Source: Campylobacteraceae bacterium
GTDB lineage: Bacteria; Campylobacterota; Campylobacteria; Campylobacterales; Campylobacteraceae
Length of the DNA stretch: 26,339 nucleotides
NCBI GenBank assembly: GCA_031276365.1
Contig: JAISNG010000103.1
Coordinates: 1 to 26,339, forward strand
Direction: 5' to 3'
Every line of letters starts with the position of its first letter. Within the stretch, counting starts at the first letter, position 1. A program made the translations under genes and the position numbers. Positions 15,189-22,512 of the stretch are shown here, piece after piece. The notes beneath the pieces were generated by a model. The model ran no database searches. It worked only from the letters and a program-made list of their open reading frames with translations, and was not told where the DNA came from.

Positions 15189-15821
15189 TTATAACAACTC
15201 TTTGCGGAAAAAAACATGAGAATAGTCTATATAAACCAGAAAATAAAAATAGTAATAAACATTTCCATCGTCTTTATGGCAATACCATGATGTACCGTCA
15301 GTGCCGCAATCAGCATTATCAAAAAACGCTCCGCTTGCAGTTGCGCTTGTATAATATTCGTCAAATTTCGCGCTCATGTTACCCTCATAATTTGTATCTG
15401 TAACTGCTCCAAGCAAGTCAGTATCTATTTCGCCGAATATTTCTGTAAATTCGTCTGTTTCTATGCTTCTATCGGCACCAAGAACTACACCTATATACGA
15501 CGAGCCTTGCCATGCTTGCGCAAAAGTATATGCGTAATTCAAATCCTTAGACGTAGGGTCGCGCAAACTATAACTATACCAAAACTCATTCTCGTCAGTA
15601 TAGTCTTCGTCGTCATACCCAAAATCGCTATTGGCACTTATCGCAGCATTATAGTCTCTTGCCAATTGCGCGGAAGAGTTATCGTAATACGTTAAATATT
15701 TCTGCTCATTAATTAGAGCATGACCTGTCGTGTCAAGAGGTGGAAAATTTGACAAAAAGTCATCAATAAAATCACTGTTGCCGCCATTTGAACCGCCGCC
15801 TCCGCCACAGCCGATGAACAA
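15189..15821 (-). CDS. Probable phase-variable lipoprotein, body in an apparently OFF frame
   Basis: The frame shown starts at a TTG with no ribosome binding site and gives 210 residues. It remains open upstream to 15890 without an ATG. That upstream part reads LSKLLVSLSVLFLFIGC, a clear lipoprotein signal peptide with lipobox FIGC, followed by a glycine linker CGGGGGSNGG. The mature part is acidic and rich in aspartate, tyrosine and serine, and the C-terminus ends in an odd aromatic run (VYYYFYFLVYIDY). I do not recognise a family. The only start with a ribosome binding site is at 15988, in a different frame across a (CT)10 tract. With 9 or 12 CT units the frames join into a 265- or 267-residue lipoprotein. 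The gene therefore looks OFF in this copy; a decayed pseudogene is the alternative. Confidence 0.6.
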   Translation of the reverse strand: MFIGCGGGGGSNGGNSDFIDDFLSNFPPLDTTGHALINEQKYLTYYDNSSAQLARDYNAAISANSDFGYDDEDYTDENEFWYSYSLRDPTSKDLNYAYTFAQAWQGSSYIGVVLGADRSIETDEFTEIFGEIDTDLLGAVTDTNYEGNMSAKFDEYYTSATASGAFFDNADCGTDGTSWYCHKDDGNVYYYFYFLVYIDYSHVFFRKELL

Positions 15822-15862
15822 AAACAGAACGGAAAGTGAAACTAAAAGTTTGCTTAAACTAC

Positions 15863-15988
15863 TTAGAGAGAGAGAGAGAGAGAGAACGCTTTAAACTTAA
15901 AAGAGTTTGAAGTTTGAGAGTTAGTCTGGAAAGAAGTCTCAGAGACAGCCGTTTGACGCCTTGAAATGTCAGGAATATGCACTAACAT
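15863..15988 (-). CDS. 41-codon 5' piece of the phase-variable lipoprotein gene
   Basis: ATG at 15988 follows AAAGGGG with five bases between, a reasonable ribosome binding site. The frame reads MLVHIPDISRR, a serine/threonine/glutamine-rich stretch, and then FSLSLSL from the CT tract, where TAA (15865-15863) ends it at the end of the repeat. Changing the tract from 10 to 9 or 12 units would fuse this piece to the lipoprotein signal peptide. The hydrophilic 30-residue leader before a signal peptide is unusual, so the true start may differ or this may be a regulatory leader. Confidence 0.45.
   Translation of the reverse strand: MLVHIPDISRRQTAVSETSFQTNSQTSNSFKFKAFSLSLSL
15865..15884. repeat. 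(AG)10 / (CT)10 dinucleotide tract
   Basis: Ten uninterrupted AG units on the plus strand read as CT on the coding strand of the lipoprotein gene, encoding alternating Leu-Ser. Dinucleotide tracts of this length are prone to slipped-strand mispairing. CT tracts in signal sequences control phase variation of Helicobacter outer-membrane protein genes such as oipA and hopZ. Confidence 0.85.
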
Positions 15989-16123
15989 ATAAGCCCCTTT
16001 AAAGAAATTTATTTACCAAAAGTAAACTTGCATGATTATATCAAATTTTGTAAAAAAAGAGTATTTTTCAGTAATGGATTTTAAATTATTTGAAGTTTGC
16101 AGGTTTTTATTGCGGGAAAAGTC

Positions 16124-16312
16124 GTCATTCTCGCGCATTCCTCCCGTCGTCATTTTCGCACTCCATGTAAAGCACATATCGCAAAAAAGGCTAAAATCCA
16201 TTCCTTCCTGTCATTTCCGCGCCTCGCCCTCTATCGATCGTTCATATAACCACTCTGTCATTTCTGCTTCTTTCTCTGTCATTTCAATGTTCCCCTCCCC
16301 GTCATTCGCGCG
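16124..16312 (+). repeat. Tandem run of degenerate REP half-arms
   Basis: The gene-free stretch 15989-16930 carries repeated GTCATT starts, each usually followed by a CGC-rich tail: 16124, 16149, 16210, 16257, 16278 and 16301. The next one (16324) is the left arm of the intact composite element. All are in the same orientation and 21 to 61 bases apart. They look like left arms of the REP-like element that accumulated by partial duplication. No coding frame here is credible. Confidence 0.55.
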
Positions 16313-16322
16313 TCTCTCCATC

Positions 16323-16475
16323 TGTCATTCCCGCGCGAGCAAAGAGTTTTCACAGAAAACGATATTTGCGAGGAAAGCGGGAATCCAAAAGGAATTAAGC
16401 AGCTTGCAAAACGCAATCTCTCTTTGCATATAAAATTTTTAAAAATTTGGATTCCCGCCTGCACGGGAATGACGG
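16323..16475. repeat. REP-like composite element, copy 2
   Basis: The left arm TGTCATTCCCGCGCGAGC (16323-16340) and its inner partner AGCGGGAATCCAA (16376-16388) form one hairpin. The right arm TTGGATTCCCGCCTGCACGG (16448-16467), continuing GAATGACGG to 16475, forms a second. Left and right ends are inverted relative to each other, giving a small MITE-like unit without coding capacity. Its ends match the copies at 11870 and 19163. Confidence 0.75.
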
Positions 16476-16576
16476 TGGTGGCGGATTTTCGCATCTCTCA
16501 TGATGACTTTATGCGGAAATGACAAAATAACAACAGCTGCAATATTATTCCCATTTGACGCTGCCAAGCATTTGAC

Positions 16577-16659
16577 AAAATCAAGGAAAAAGAGATTCAA
16601 ACTATTTGAAATTATTTTTTTGCAAAAAAATAACAAGTTTTTGAATCTCCCTTGATTTT
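16577..16659. repeat. 83-bp imperfect inverted repeat
   Basis: The outer arms AAAATCAAGG (16577-16586) and CCTTGATTTT (16650-16659) are exact complements. After a small bulge, GAGATTCAAA and its complement continue the stem towards a central TATTTTTTTGCAAAAAAATA palindrome. The RNA form would be a long hairpin. It is unrelated in sequence to the neighbouring REP arms and may be another non-autonomous element. Confidence 0.6.
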
Positions 16660-16715
16660 ATTAAAATACGCAGGTTTATTTACGAAGTAAACAGCGGCAC
16701 TGGGCAATTTCTTTG

Positions 16716-16745
16716 GTTACTTTCTTGTTTGCACAAGAAAGTAAC
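16716..16745. repeat. Perfect 13-bp stem palindrome
   Basis: GTTACTTTCTTGT and ACAAGAAAGTAAC are exact complements around a TTGC loop. A similar GTTACTTTCTTG palindrome is a common dispersed repeat in other Proteobacteria, from memory. It sits in the gene-free region before the sulfur cassette. Confidence 0.65.
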
Positions 16746-16756
16746 TATTCGCATAT

Positions 16757-16819
16757 TGTCATTCCCACGCATTCTATACTTTCGCAGGAAGCTCATCGCG
16801 AGAAAAGCGGGAATCCAAA
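16757..16819. repeat. REP-like half element
   Basis: TGTCATTCCCACGC near 16757-16770 and AAAAGCGGGAATCCAAAG ending at about 16820 form one left-type hairpin of the REP-like family. The inner sequence GGAAGCTCATCGCGAGAA is similar to the interior of copy 1. The right arm is missing, so this is a solo or truncated copy. Confidence 0.65.
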
Positions 16820-16930
16820 GAATTTAAAAACACTTTGCGAAAGTTAAACCTTAGTTTTCCGATAAACTTAATAAACATATAAGAATCTTTGCAGTAAAAT
16901 CGCTATACAAAAACTACATGGAGGTCAATC

Positions 16931-17839
16931 ATGAAGGCTTTACTGCGCGGTGCATTTGCAACCGCTCTTTTCAGTGTTGCCGCAATTGCGGCTGATTCGC
17001 TTGTAACCACCGAGTGGCTTGCGCAAAATTTAAATAACCCGAAAGTAAGGATTATAGAGGTGAGCGTAAATCCCGGCGTGTACGAGCGTGGACATATCCC
17101 CGGTGCGCTTAATTTCTCATGGCACACCGACTTAAACGATAAAGTTAAAAGAGATATAGTGAGCAAGGAGGATTTTGAAAAACTGCTCTCAAAAGCTGGT
17201 ATAGACAAGGATACTACGGTCGTTTTGTACGGCGATACCAACAACTGGTTTGCCGCATGGGGCGCTTGGGTATTTGACATATATAATGTCCCGAATACCA
17301 AACTTCTGGATGGCGGACGCGTAAAGTGGGAAGCTGAAAACAGAGTGCTTGACAATAAAGCGCCTGAATTTAAAGCGGTAAACTTTAAAGTCAGTAAGAT
17401 AAATTCGGATTTGCGCGCGTATTTGAAAGATGTAGCAGCTGTTGCAAAGGGTAGTTCGAACGCTAAATTGCTTGATATTCGTTCCCCAGACGAGTACGCG
17501 GGCAAAGTTTTTGCACCTGCAGGCATTCAAGAGCTCTCTATCCGCGCGGGGCATGTTCCCACAGCCGTTAATGTTCCATGGGGGCAGGCTGTAAATAAGG
17601 ATGGTACATTCAAATCCGCCGAAGAGCTTAAAAAACTTTATGCAAGTGTCGGCATAGACGGCTCAAAGCCTGTCATAACATATTGCCGAATAGGCGAACG
17701 CTCAAGTCATTCATGGTTTGCGCTTAGCAAAATTCTCGGCTACAAGACAAAAAATTATGACGGTTCATGGACTGAATACGGCAATGCTGTAGGAGTCCCC
17801 ATAGACAACCCAGCAGGCACTATCTGGTCTGCTAAATAA
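16931..17839 (+). CDS. Periplasmic thiosulfate/3-mercaptopyruvate-type sulfurtransferase (double rhodanese)
   Basis: This 302-residue protein has a signal peptide (MKALLRGAFATALFSVAAIA, with an AxA-type site at about 18-21), so it acts in the periplasm. Two rhodanese domains follow at roughly 24-140 and 160-295. The N-terminal one lacks the cysteine, while the C-terminal one has the active-site loop CRIGERSS with C252. The CR.G.R pattern is the thiosulfate-preferring type; the enzyme would carry a sulfane sulfur on C252. GGAGG (16920-16924) precedes the ATG. The next gene encodes a YeeE/YedE permease, which suggests that sulfur mobilised here is passed to or taken up by that protein. An exact substrate is not proven. 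Confidence 0.88.
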   Translation: MKALLRGAFATALFSVAAIAADSLVTTEWLAQNLNNPKVRIIEVSVNPGVYERGHIPGALNFSWHTDLNDKVKRDIVSKEDFEKLLSKAGIDKDTTVVLYGDTNNWFAAWGAWVFDIYNVPNTKLLDGGRVKWEAENRVLDNKAPEFKAVNFKVSKINSDLRAYLKDVAAVAKGSSNAKLLDIRSPDEYAGKVFAPAGIQELSIRAGHVPTAVNVPWGQAVNKDGTFKSAEELKKLYASVGIDGSKPVITYCRIGERSSHSWFALSKILGYKTKNYDGSWTEYGNAVGVPIDNPAGTIWSAK

Positions 17840-17846
17840 TTTATCC

Positions 17847-17866
17847 AGCCCGCTTTAAAGCGGGCT
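17847..17866 (+). terminator. Intrinsic terminator/attenuator between rhodanese and permease genes
   Basis: AGCCCGCTTT and AAAGCGGGCT are perfectly complementary and are followed by TTCT. The hairpin sits 7 bases after the rhodanese stop, just before the permease ribosome binding site (17871-17875). It probably reduces, without abolishing, readthrough into the permease gene, and may also protect the mRNA 3' end. Confidence 0.7.
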
Positions 17867-17881
17867 TTCTAAGGAAAAAGC

Positions 17882-19057
17882 GTGCAGCAAAAAATATCAC
17901 TTATTTTGACCATTGCCATACTCGCTTTTGCTTTTTATCTCTCAAATATCCCAAATGGCAAAATCCCCTCTTTCGCCCTGCTGTGCGGCTTGTCGCTTGG
18001 CGTTGTTATGCAAAGAAGCAGATTTTGTTTTTACTGTCATTTAAGAGACTGGTTTGAGTACAATGACCCGCGCGGAGCGTTGGCGCTGCTTTTGGCAATC
18101 GCCATAGGGCTTACAGGCTATACGGTAATTTTGGGAAGCTGGCAGCCAAATCCACTTTCAGGCACTATTCCACCCGATATACATGTGGGAGCCGTCAGCG
18201 AAGTACTTTTTGCCGCAGGAGCTGTTTTTGGGCTTGGCATGGTTATAACCGAGTCTTGCATAAGCGCGCACTGGTATCATTTGTCGGAAGGTTCTTTTAT
18301 CTCATTTTTTGCACTTATCGGCACAGGTTTTGGTTTTTTCATAGGCTTTAATACATGGAACAGCTTATACAGCCTGCGGATAGCTGACGCGCCCGTTATA
18401 TGGCTGCCGTCATATTTTGGATACAGCGGCGCTTTGATTTTGCAGCTTAGCGTTATTTTACTGCTTGCCCTGTTTTTATGGCGCGGATTTTCCGACGAAA
18501 AAGAAGAGAGCGTATCAACCTTTGTACCATCCTCTTTGCAAATCTGGAAAAATTTATGGACAAAACAGTGGAGTTATTGGAGCGGCGGGCTTATCGTGGG
18601 GCTTATCAGCATAGCCGCGATTGTCCGCATGAAGCCTTTGGGAGTAACCGCAACAATCGCTTCATGGGTTCGCAAAATATCAAATGAATTCGGCTTGATA
18701 CCGTCAAGATTAAATGGGCTGGACGCTTTTGCAGGCTGCGGCAGTCTGCCTCAATATTTTTGGCTTAATCAAGACGCTTTATTGCTGCTTGGAATTGTAA
18801 CAGGCTCTTTTATAGCCTCTTTTGCAGGAAAACATTTTGAATTTCAAAAACCAACGCCTAAAGAAGCGCTGCTCGGACTAATCGGCGGAACAATGCTCGG
18901 CTGGGGAGCGATGAGCGCAATCGGATGCACCATCGGCGCTTTGCTTTCGGGAACACAAGCAGGCGCGCTTTCGGGCTGGGTCTTTGGAACTTCTATGCTG
19001 CTTTCTGTTTGGATTGGTATAAAAATAAAAAGACGGTTTTATTTATCATCGCAATGA
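17882..19057 (+). CDS. YeeE/YedE-family sulfur-compound permease (TsuA-like)
   Basis: This 391-residue integral membrane protein has about nine or ten hydrophobic helices. Conserved cysteines that pass thiosulfate or sulfur in the TsuA/YeeE family are suggested by C49 and C52 (RFCFYCHLRDW), C126 (ITESCISAHW), C286 (FAGCGS) and C349 (AIGCTIGALLSG). The first half has RSRFCF and the last GCTIG, both family hallmarks. The start is GTG preceded by AAGGA. It is paired with the exported rhodanese and forms a two-gene sulfur cassette. Whether it imports thiosulfate or another sulfur species cannot be decided here. REP-like elements flank the pair on both sides. Confidence 0.85.
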   Translation: MQQKISLILTIAILAFAFYLSNIPNGKIPSFALLCGLSLGVVMQRSRFCFYCHLRDWFEYNDPRGALALLLAIAIGLTGYTVILGSWQPNPLSGTIPPDIHVGAVSEVLFAAGAVFGLGMVITESCISAHWYHLSEGSFISFFALIGTGFGFFIGFNTWNSLYSLRIADAPVIWLPSYFGYSGALILQLSVILLLALFLWRGFSDEKEESVSTFVPSSLQIWKNLWTKQWSYWSGGLIVGLISIAAIVRMKPLGVTATIASWVRKISNEFGLIPSRLNGLDAFAGCGSLPQYFWLNQDALLLLGIVTGSFIASFAGKHFEFQKPTPKEALLGLIGGTMLGWGAMSAIGCTIGALLSGTQAGALSGWVFGTSMLLSVWIGIKIKRRFYLSSQ

Positions 19058-19162
19058 CGCTCTTTTATTGTCGTAAATTCTGGATTGCAGCGCTTCCACA
19101 ATAACAGAAAAGTTTGCCATTTTTATAATTGAATGACAAGCAAAACATATACGCCGCCTTTT

Positions 19163-19326
19163 CGTCATTTCCGCAGTTGAACAAAAGTTTTCATAAAGAA
19201 ACGCAATCGCGAGGGAAGGCAGGAATCCAATGGGAGTTGAAAAAAATAAACATCTTATCATTCATTTTTTGATTTTAAAATATTGAAGTAAAAAAGTTTA
19301 GATTCCCGTCTGCGCGGGAATGATGG
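19163..19326. repeat. REP-like composite element, copy 3
   Basis: The left arm CGTCATTTCCGCAG (19163-19176) with its inner GAAGGCAGGAATCCAA, and the right arm TTTAGATTCCCGTCTGCGCG (19298-19317) followed by GGAATGATGG, have the same order as copies 1 and 2. It fills most of the 313-base gap between the permease and ruvC genes, where no coding frame is credible. Confidence 0.72.
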
Positions 19327-19370
19327 AGGAGGACGCTGTATTTTTTTCGTTTTAAGCTTTGCAGATTGAT

Positions 19371-19841
19371 TTATGCTCTCAATCTTTGTGCATGAGTTAG
19401 AGCGACTGCGATGGCGTCAGTTATGTCCAAAGGTTTTATCTCCTGATTTATCCCCAAAATCCTTTTAACCATAAAAGCCACCTGCTCTTTTTTTGCCTTC
19501 GCCTTTCCCGTAACCGACTTTTTCACCTGCAGCGGCGTATATTCGCTGAAGTTTCCGAAAACCTGCAAAACCTTAAGGCTCAAAGCGCCTCTAAACTGCG
19601 CAAGTTTCAAAACGGTTTTCGGATTGTACGCGTAGAAAATATCTTCTATAGCTACTTCGTCCACTTTATTATTTTGAAAGATGATATCAATGCCTTCGAC
19701 AAGCTCCGTTATCTGATATTGAAGTTCGCTTGATTTTATCTTGATGAGTCCCGCCTCAATGAGTTTGAGTCTGTTTGAGTTTTTCTCTATGACGGCATAT
19801 CCGCAGTTTTTGCTTCCAGGGTCTATTCCTAAAATGGTCAA
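19371..19841 (-). CDS. ruvC: Crossover junction endodeoxyribonuclease RuvC
   Basis: This 156-residue Holliday-junction resolvase works with RuvAB in recombination and replication-fork repair. All four acidic active-site residues are in place: D7 (GIDPG), E66 (AIEDIF), and D139 and D142 (LDITDAIAVALTH). The start MTILGIDPGSKNCGYAVI is typical. Length is slightly short but within the family. It is divergent from dnaA across a 121-base spacer; ruvC next to dnaA is a recurring arrangement in Campylobacterota. Confidence 0.95.
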   Translation of the reverse strand: MTILGIDPGSKNCGYAVIEKNSNRLKLIEAGLIKIKSSELQYQITELVEGIDIIFQNNKVDEVAIEDIFYAYNPKTVLKLAQFRGALSLKVLQVFGNFSEYTPLQVKKSVTGKAKAKKEQVAFMVKRILGINQEIKPLDITDAIAVALTHAQRLRA

Positions 19842-19962
19842 TCATATCCTTTGTAACGTTTGTGCAATTGTAACACTCTTTTATTTAACATACAATTCAA
19901 CCAAAATTGGATAAAATGGAAAATTTTATAGAGTTGATAGATTTGTTGTAAGGATTGTTAAT

Positions 19963-21297
19963 TTGGGGGCAAAGTTGATAGAGAGTGTATTTGAACTTTT
20001 AAAAGCTGAAATACCGCTGAATGAATACAGCAGATATATTAAACAACTCTCTTTCAACGAAAAAGAGTCCAAAACTAATTTAAGCGTTTTTAACGTGCCA
20101 AATCAACTCATATTAAGCTGGATAAAAACAAGATACGCGGCAAAACTTTCGCAGCTGTTTGAGCTGAAAACAGGCGCGAAACACTCTGTTGCATTTATCA
20201 TAAAAGACGGCGCAGACGGCGAGCTTAAAAAAAATTCTCTGAAACATCAAAATATTGAGAATATGAGAAGCGCCATCTTAAATCCTTCATACAATTTTGA
20301 TAATTTTGTCGTGGGAAATTCAAACCGTTTTGCTTTTAGTACGGCAAAAACGATAGCAAACAAGCCCGGAGCTGTTTATAATCCCGTATTTATTTATGGT
20401 CCGACAGGACTTGGCAAAACGCATCTTATCCATTCGATAGGAAATCACGCTCAAAGCAAAAATAAAACCGTTATTTACGTTACAAGCGAGCAGTTTATGA
20501 ATGATTATATTCATCATCTTAAAAACGATACGATGGACCAGTTCAGAGAACGCTACAGAGAGTGTAACATTTTGCTTATAGACGATATACAATTTTTTCA
20601 GGGGAAAGTCGGTACGCAGGAGGTATTTTTTCATATATTTAACGAACTTCACACGCTGAAAAAGCAGATAGTTTTAACTTCCGATAAGCCGCCAAAAATG
20701 ATAGACGGCATAGAAGAGAGACTAAAAACGCGCTTTGAATGGGGAATTATAGCCGATATATCTATCCCCGAGCTTGAGACAAAAATATCCATCATCAAAA
20801 AAAAGTGCGAGCTTGACAAGGTTGATTTGACAAATGACATTATAAATTATATAGCTACAAACATGGGAGATAACATAAGAGAGATAGAAAGCGCTATCAT
20901 CAATATAAACGCTTATGCCTCCTTGATGCGTCAGGAAATAACGCTTGATTTTGCAAAAAAAGTAATCAAAGACCAAATCAGAGAGAGCCGCGAAAATGTA
21001 AATATAGAAGATATCATTTACATTATCTCAAAAAATGAAAATATCAAACCAAGCGAGATAAAATCAAAAAAACGTTCTCAAAAAATCGTAGAAGCAAGGC
21101 GTATCGTTATCTATCTTGCGCGCTCTCTAACACCAAATTCAATGCCTTCAATCGCTTCGTTTTTTGGTATGAAAGATCACACGGCGATTTCACACAATAT
21201 ACGCAAAACAAGTGAATTAATTCAAAGCAGCGAGAGCTTCAGACTAAAAATAGACGAGCTAAAAAACAAAATTCTAAATAAGAGTGTACAACAGTGA
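19963..21297 (+). CDS. dnaA: Chromosomal replication initiator DnaA (TTG start)
   Basis: This 444-residue AAA+ protein binds DnaA boxes and opens the origin. Domain I covers about residues 1-95, the Walker A motif GPTGLGKTH is at 146-154 and Walker B LLIDDIQF at 204-211. The C-terminal box-binding helix-turn-helix contains SIASFFGMKDHTAISH, the DnaA signature. The start is TTG at 19963, preceded by TAAGGA (19949-19954) at a good distance, and no in-frame ATG lies nearby. A -10-like TAAAAT at 19912-19917 may be its promoter. The spacer to ruvC shows no TTCAC-type DnaA box, so autoregulation is not evident from that side. Confidence 0.97.
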   Translation: MGAKLIESVFELLKAEIPLNEYSRYIKQLSFNEKESKTNLSVFNVPNQLILSWIKTRYAAKLSQLFELKTGAKHSVAFIIKDGADGELKKNSLKHQNIENMRSAILNPSYNFDNFVVGNSNRFAFSTAKTIANKPGAVYNPVFIYGPTGLGKTHLIHSIGNHAQSKNKTVIYVTSEQFMNDYIHHLKNDTMDQFRERYRECNILLIDDIQFFQGKVGTQEVFFHIFNELHTLKKQIVLTSDKPPKMIDGIEERLKTRFEWGIIADISIPELETKISIIKKKCELDKVDLTNDIINYIATNMGDNIREIESAIININAYASLMRQEITLDFAKKVIKDQIRESRENVNIEDIIYIISKNENIKPSEIKSKKRSQKIVEARRIVIYLARSLTPNSMPSIASFFGMKDHTAISHNIRKTSELIQSSESFRLKIDELKNKILNKSVQQ

Positions 21298-21427
21298 AAA
21301 ACAATCTTTATTTAATTCACCTCAAAAACAGCGATTTTTTGGTAGAATTGAGATGTTTTTCACATTTTCAACACAGTTACTATTACTGTTATCTATTTTT
21401 ATAAATAAAAATATTCAAGGAGAAAAA
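21293..21427. promoter_or_regulatory. Probable oriC module between dnaA and dnaN
   Basis: The spacer holds TTCAC-core DnaA boxes: AGTGAAAAA at 21293-21301 (reverse orientation), TAATTCACC at 21313-21321, and TTTTTCACA at 21356-21364 followed by TTTTCAACA. A very AT-rich stretch (21377-21417) follows and could be the unwinding element. The dnaA-dnaN spacer is a usual origin location. The dnaN ribosome binding site AAGGAG closes the region. Confidence 0.6.
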
Positions 21428-22495
21428 ATGAAAGTTATTGTTGCTAAAAGCGTTTTGGAAAATATACTCACAAACGCACAATCATATCTTGAAAAAAGAG
21501 ATTTGAGCCAGATAACATCACATGTATTATTGCATGTAGAAAATGAAACGTTAAGCGTAAAAGCTACTGATTTTGAGATAGGTTTTAGTTACATAAGCTC
21601 ACAGATAGAAGCAAATGAAGACGGATATGCTACGGCAAACGGAACAAAACTACTTCAAATAATTAAAAGTTTCAAAGAGGATAATATTACTCTTGAAACG
21701 ATAACAAACTATCTTTATATAAAGCAGAACAGTTCAAAGTTTAAACTTCCCATGTTTAATCATCTCGAATTTCCATCTTTTCCTGAGATAGAGAACAAAC
21801 CAAAATTTGACATAGATGCTGAAAGTTTTTCAAAAGCCGTTAAAAAGATAACTCCAGCGATTGATACAAACAATCCAAAGTTTGAATTAAACGGCGCTTT
21901 GATAGATATAAAAGATGATTTTATAAATTTTGTAGCAACAGATACAAGAAGACTTGCAATATTTAAGCAAAACAGGCAGGCAGAGAAAAACTTCTCGCTT
22001 ATTATCCCAAAAAAAGCAATAATAGAGTTTGGAAAACTATTTTTTCAAGATATAGAGATATTTTACGATGAAAATACCCTTATAGCAAAGTCTGAAGATT
22101 TTCTATTTTTTACTAAGCTTATCAATGGAAAATTTCCTGATTATGAGAGAATTATTCCAAAAGAGAAGCATTTTAGAATTCAGTTGAGCCGTGATAAGAT
22201 GGTAGAATCCATAAAACAAATAGCAATAATTTCAAATGAGATAAAGACAACATTTAAACAAAAAAATATAATTTTTGAGAGTTTAAATGAAGAAAATATA
22301 GAAGCAAAAACAGAGATAGAGTTTGAAACGGGACTTGAGGATGAGATAAGTCTATCATTTAACAGCAAATATATGCTGGATTTTTTAAGCAGTATAGAGG
22401 AAAACAGCTTCGTTTTGGGATATAATGATTCTAATATGCCTTTTACACTTGAAGCAAAAGATTTTATGACAATCGTTATGCCAATAATCAAATAA
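21428..22495 (+). CDS. dnaN: DNA polymerase III sliding clamp (beta subunit)
   Basis: This 355-residue clamp holds polymerase III and many partners on DNA as a ring-shaped dimer. It starts MKVIVAKSVLENIL, the normal beginning, at the ATG just after AAGGAG. A longer frame from 21284 exists but reads through the dnaA-dnaN spacer and has no ribosome binding site. Typical features include LSVKATDFEIG (domain 1), ATDTRRLAIF (domain 2), and the C-terminal TLEAKDFMTIVMPI-type end. No truncation is seen. It is notably AT-rich compared with nrdA. The gene follows dnaA and precedes gyrB by 17 bases. Confidence 0.97.
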   Translation: MKVIVAKSVLENILTNAQSYLEKRDLSQITSHVLLHVENETLSVKATDFEIGFSYISSQIEANEDGYATANGTKLLQIIKSFKEDNITLETITNYLYIKQNSSKFKLPMFNHLEFPSFPEIENKPKFDIDAESFSKAVKKITPAIDTNNPKFELNGALIDIKDDFINFVATDTRRLAIFKQNRQAEKNFSLIIPKKAIIEFGKLFFQDIEIFYDENTLIAKSEDFLFFTKLINGKFPDYERIIPKEKHFRIQLSRDKMVESIKQIAIISNEIKTTFKQKNIIFESLNEENIEAKTEIEFETGLEDEISLSFNSKYMLDFLSSIEENSFVLGYNDSNMPFTLEAKDFMTIVMPIIK

Positions 22496-22512
22496 TAATT
22501 TTAGGAATAGAC

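Noticed and set aside
16013..16636. Several short frames in the repeat region (e.g. 16032-16433, 16279-16494, 16439-16636)
   Set aside because: They translate REP arms, giving the familiar HSRAGGNP-type peptides, and no frame has a plausible start region.
16903..17526. 207-codon minus-strand frame opposite the rhodanese gene
   Set aside because: It is a shadow of a gene with a clear signal peptide and active-site motif on the other strand.
11783..19370. CRISPR array or tandem spacer structure in the repeat-rich spacers
   Set aside because: The repeats are inverted, irregularly spaced and variable in sequence, and there is no cas gene.
21284..21427. N-terminal extension of dnaN beginning inside dnaA
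   Set aside because: The extra 48 residues read through the box-rich spacer, have no ribosome binding site and are absent from DnaN proteins. ATG 21428 follows AAGGAG and gives the standard start.
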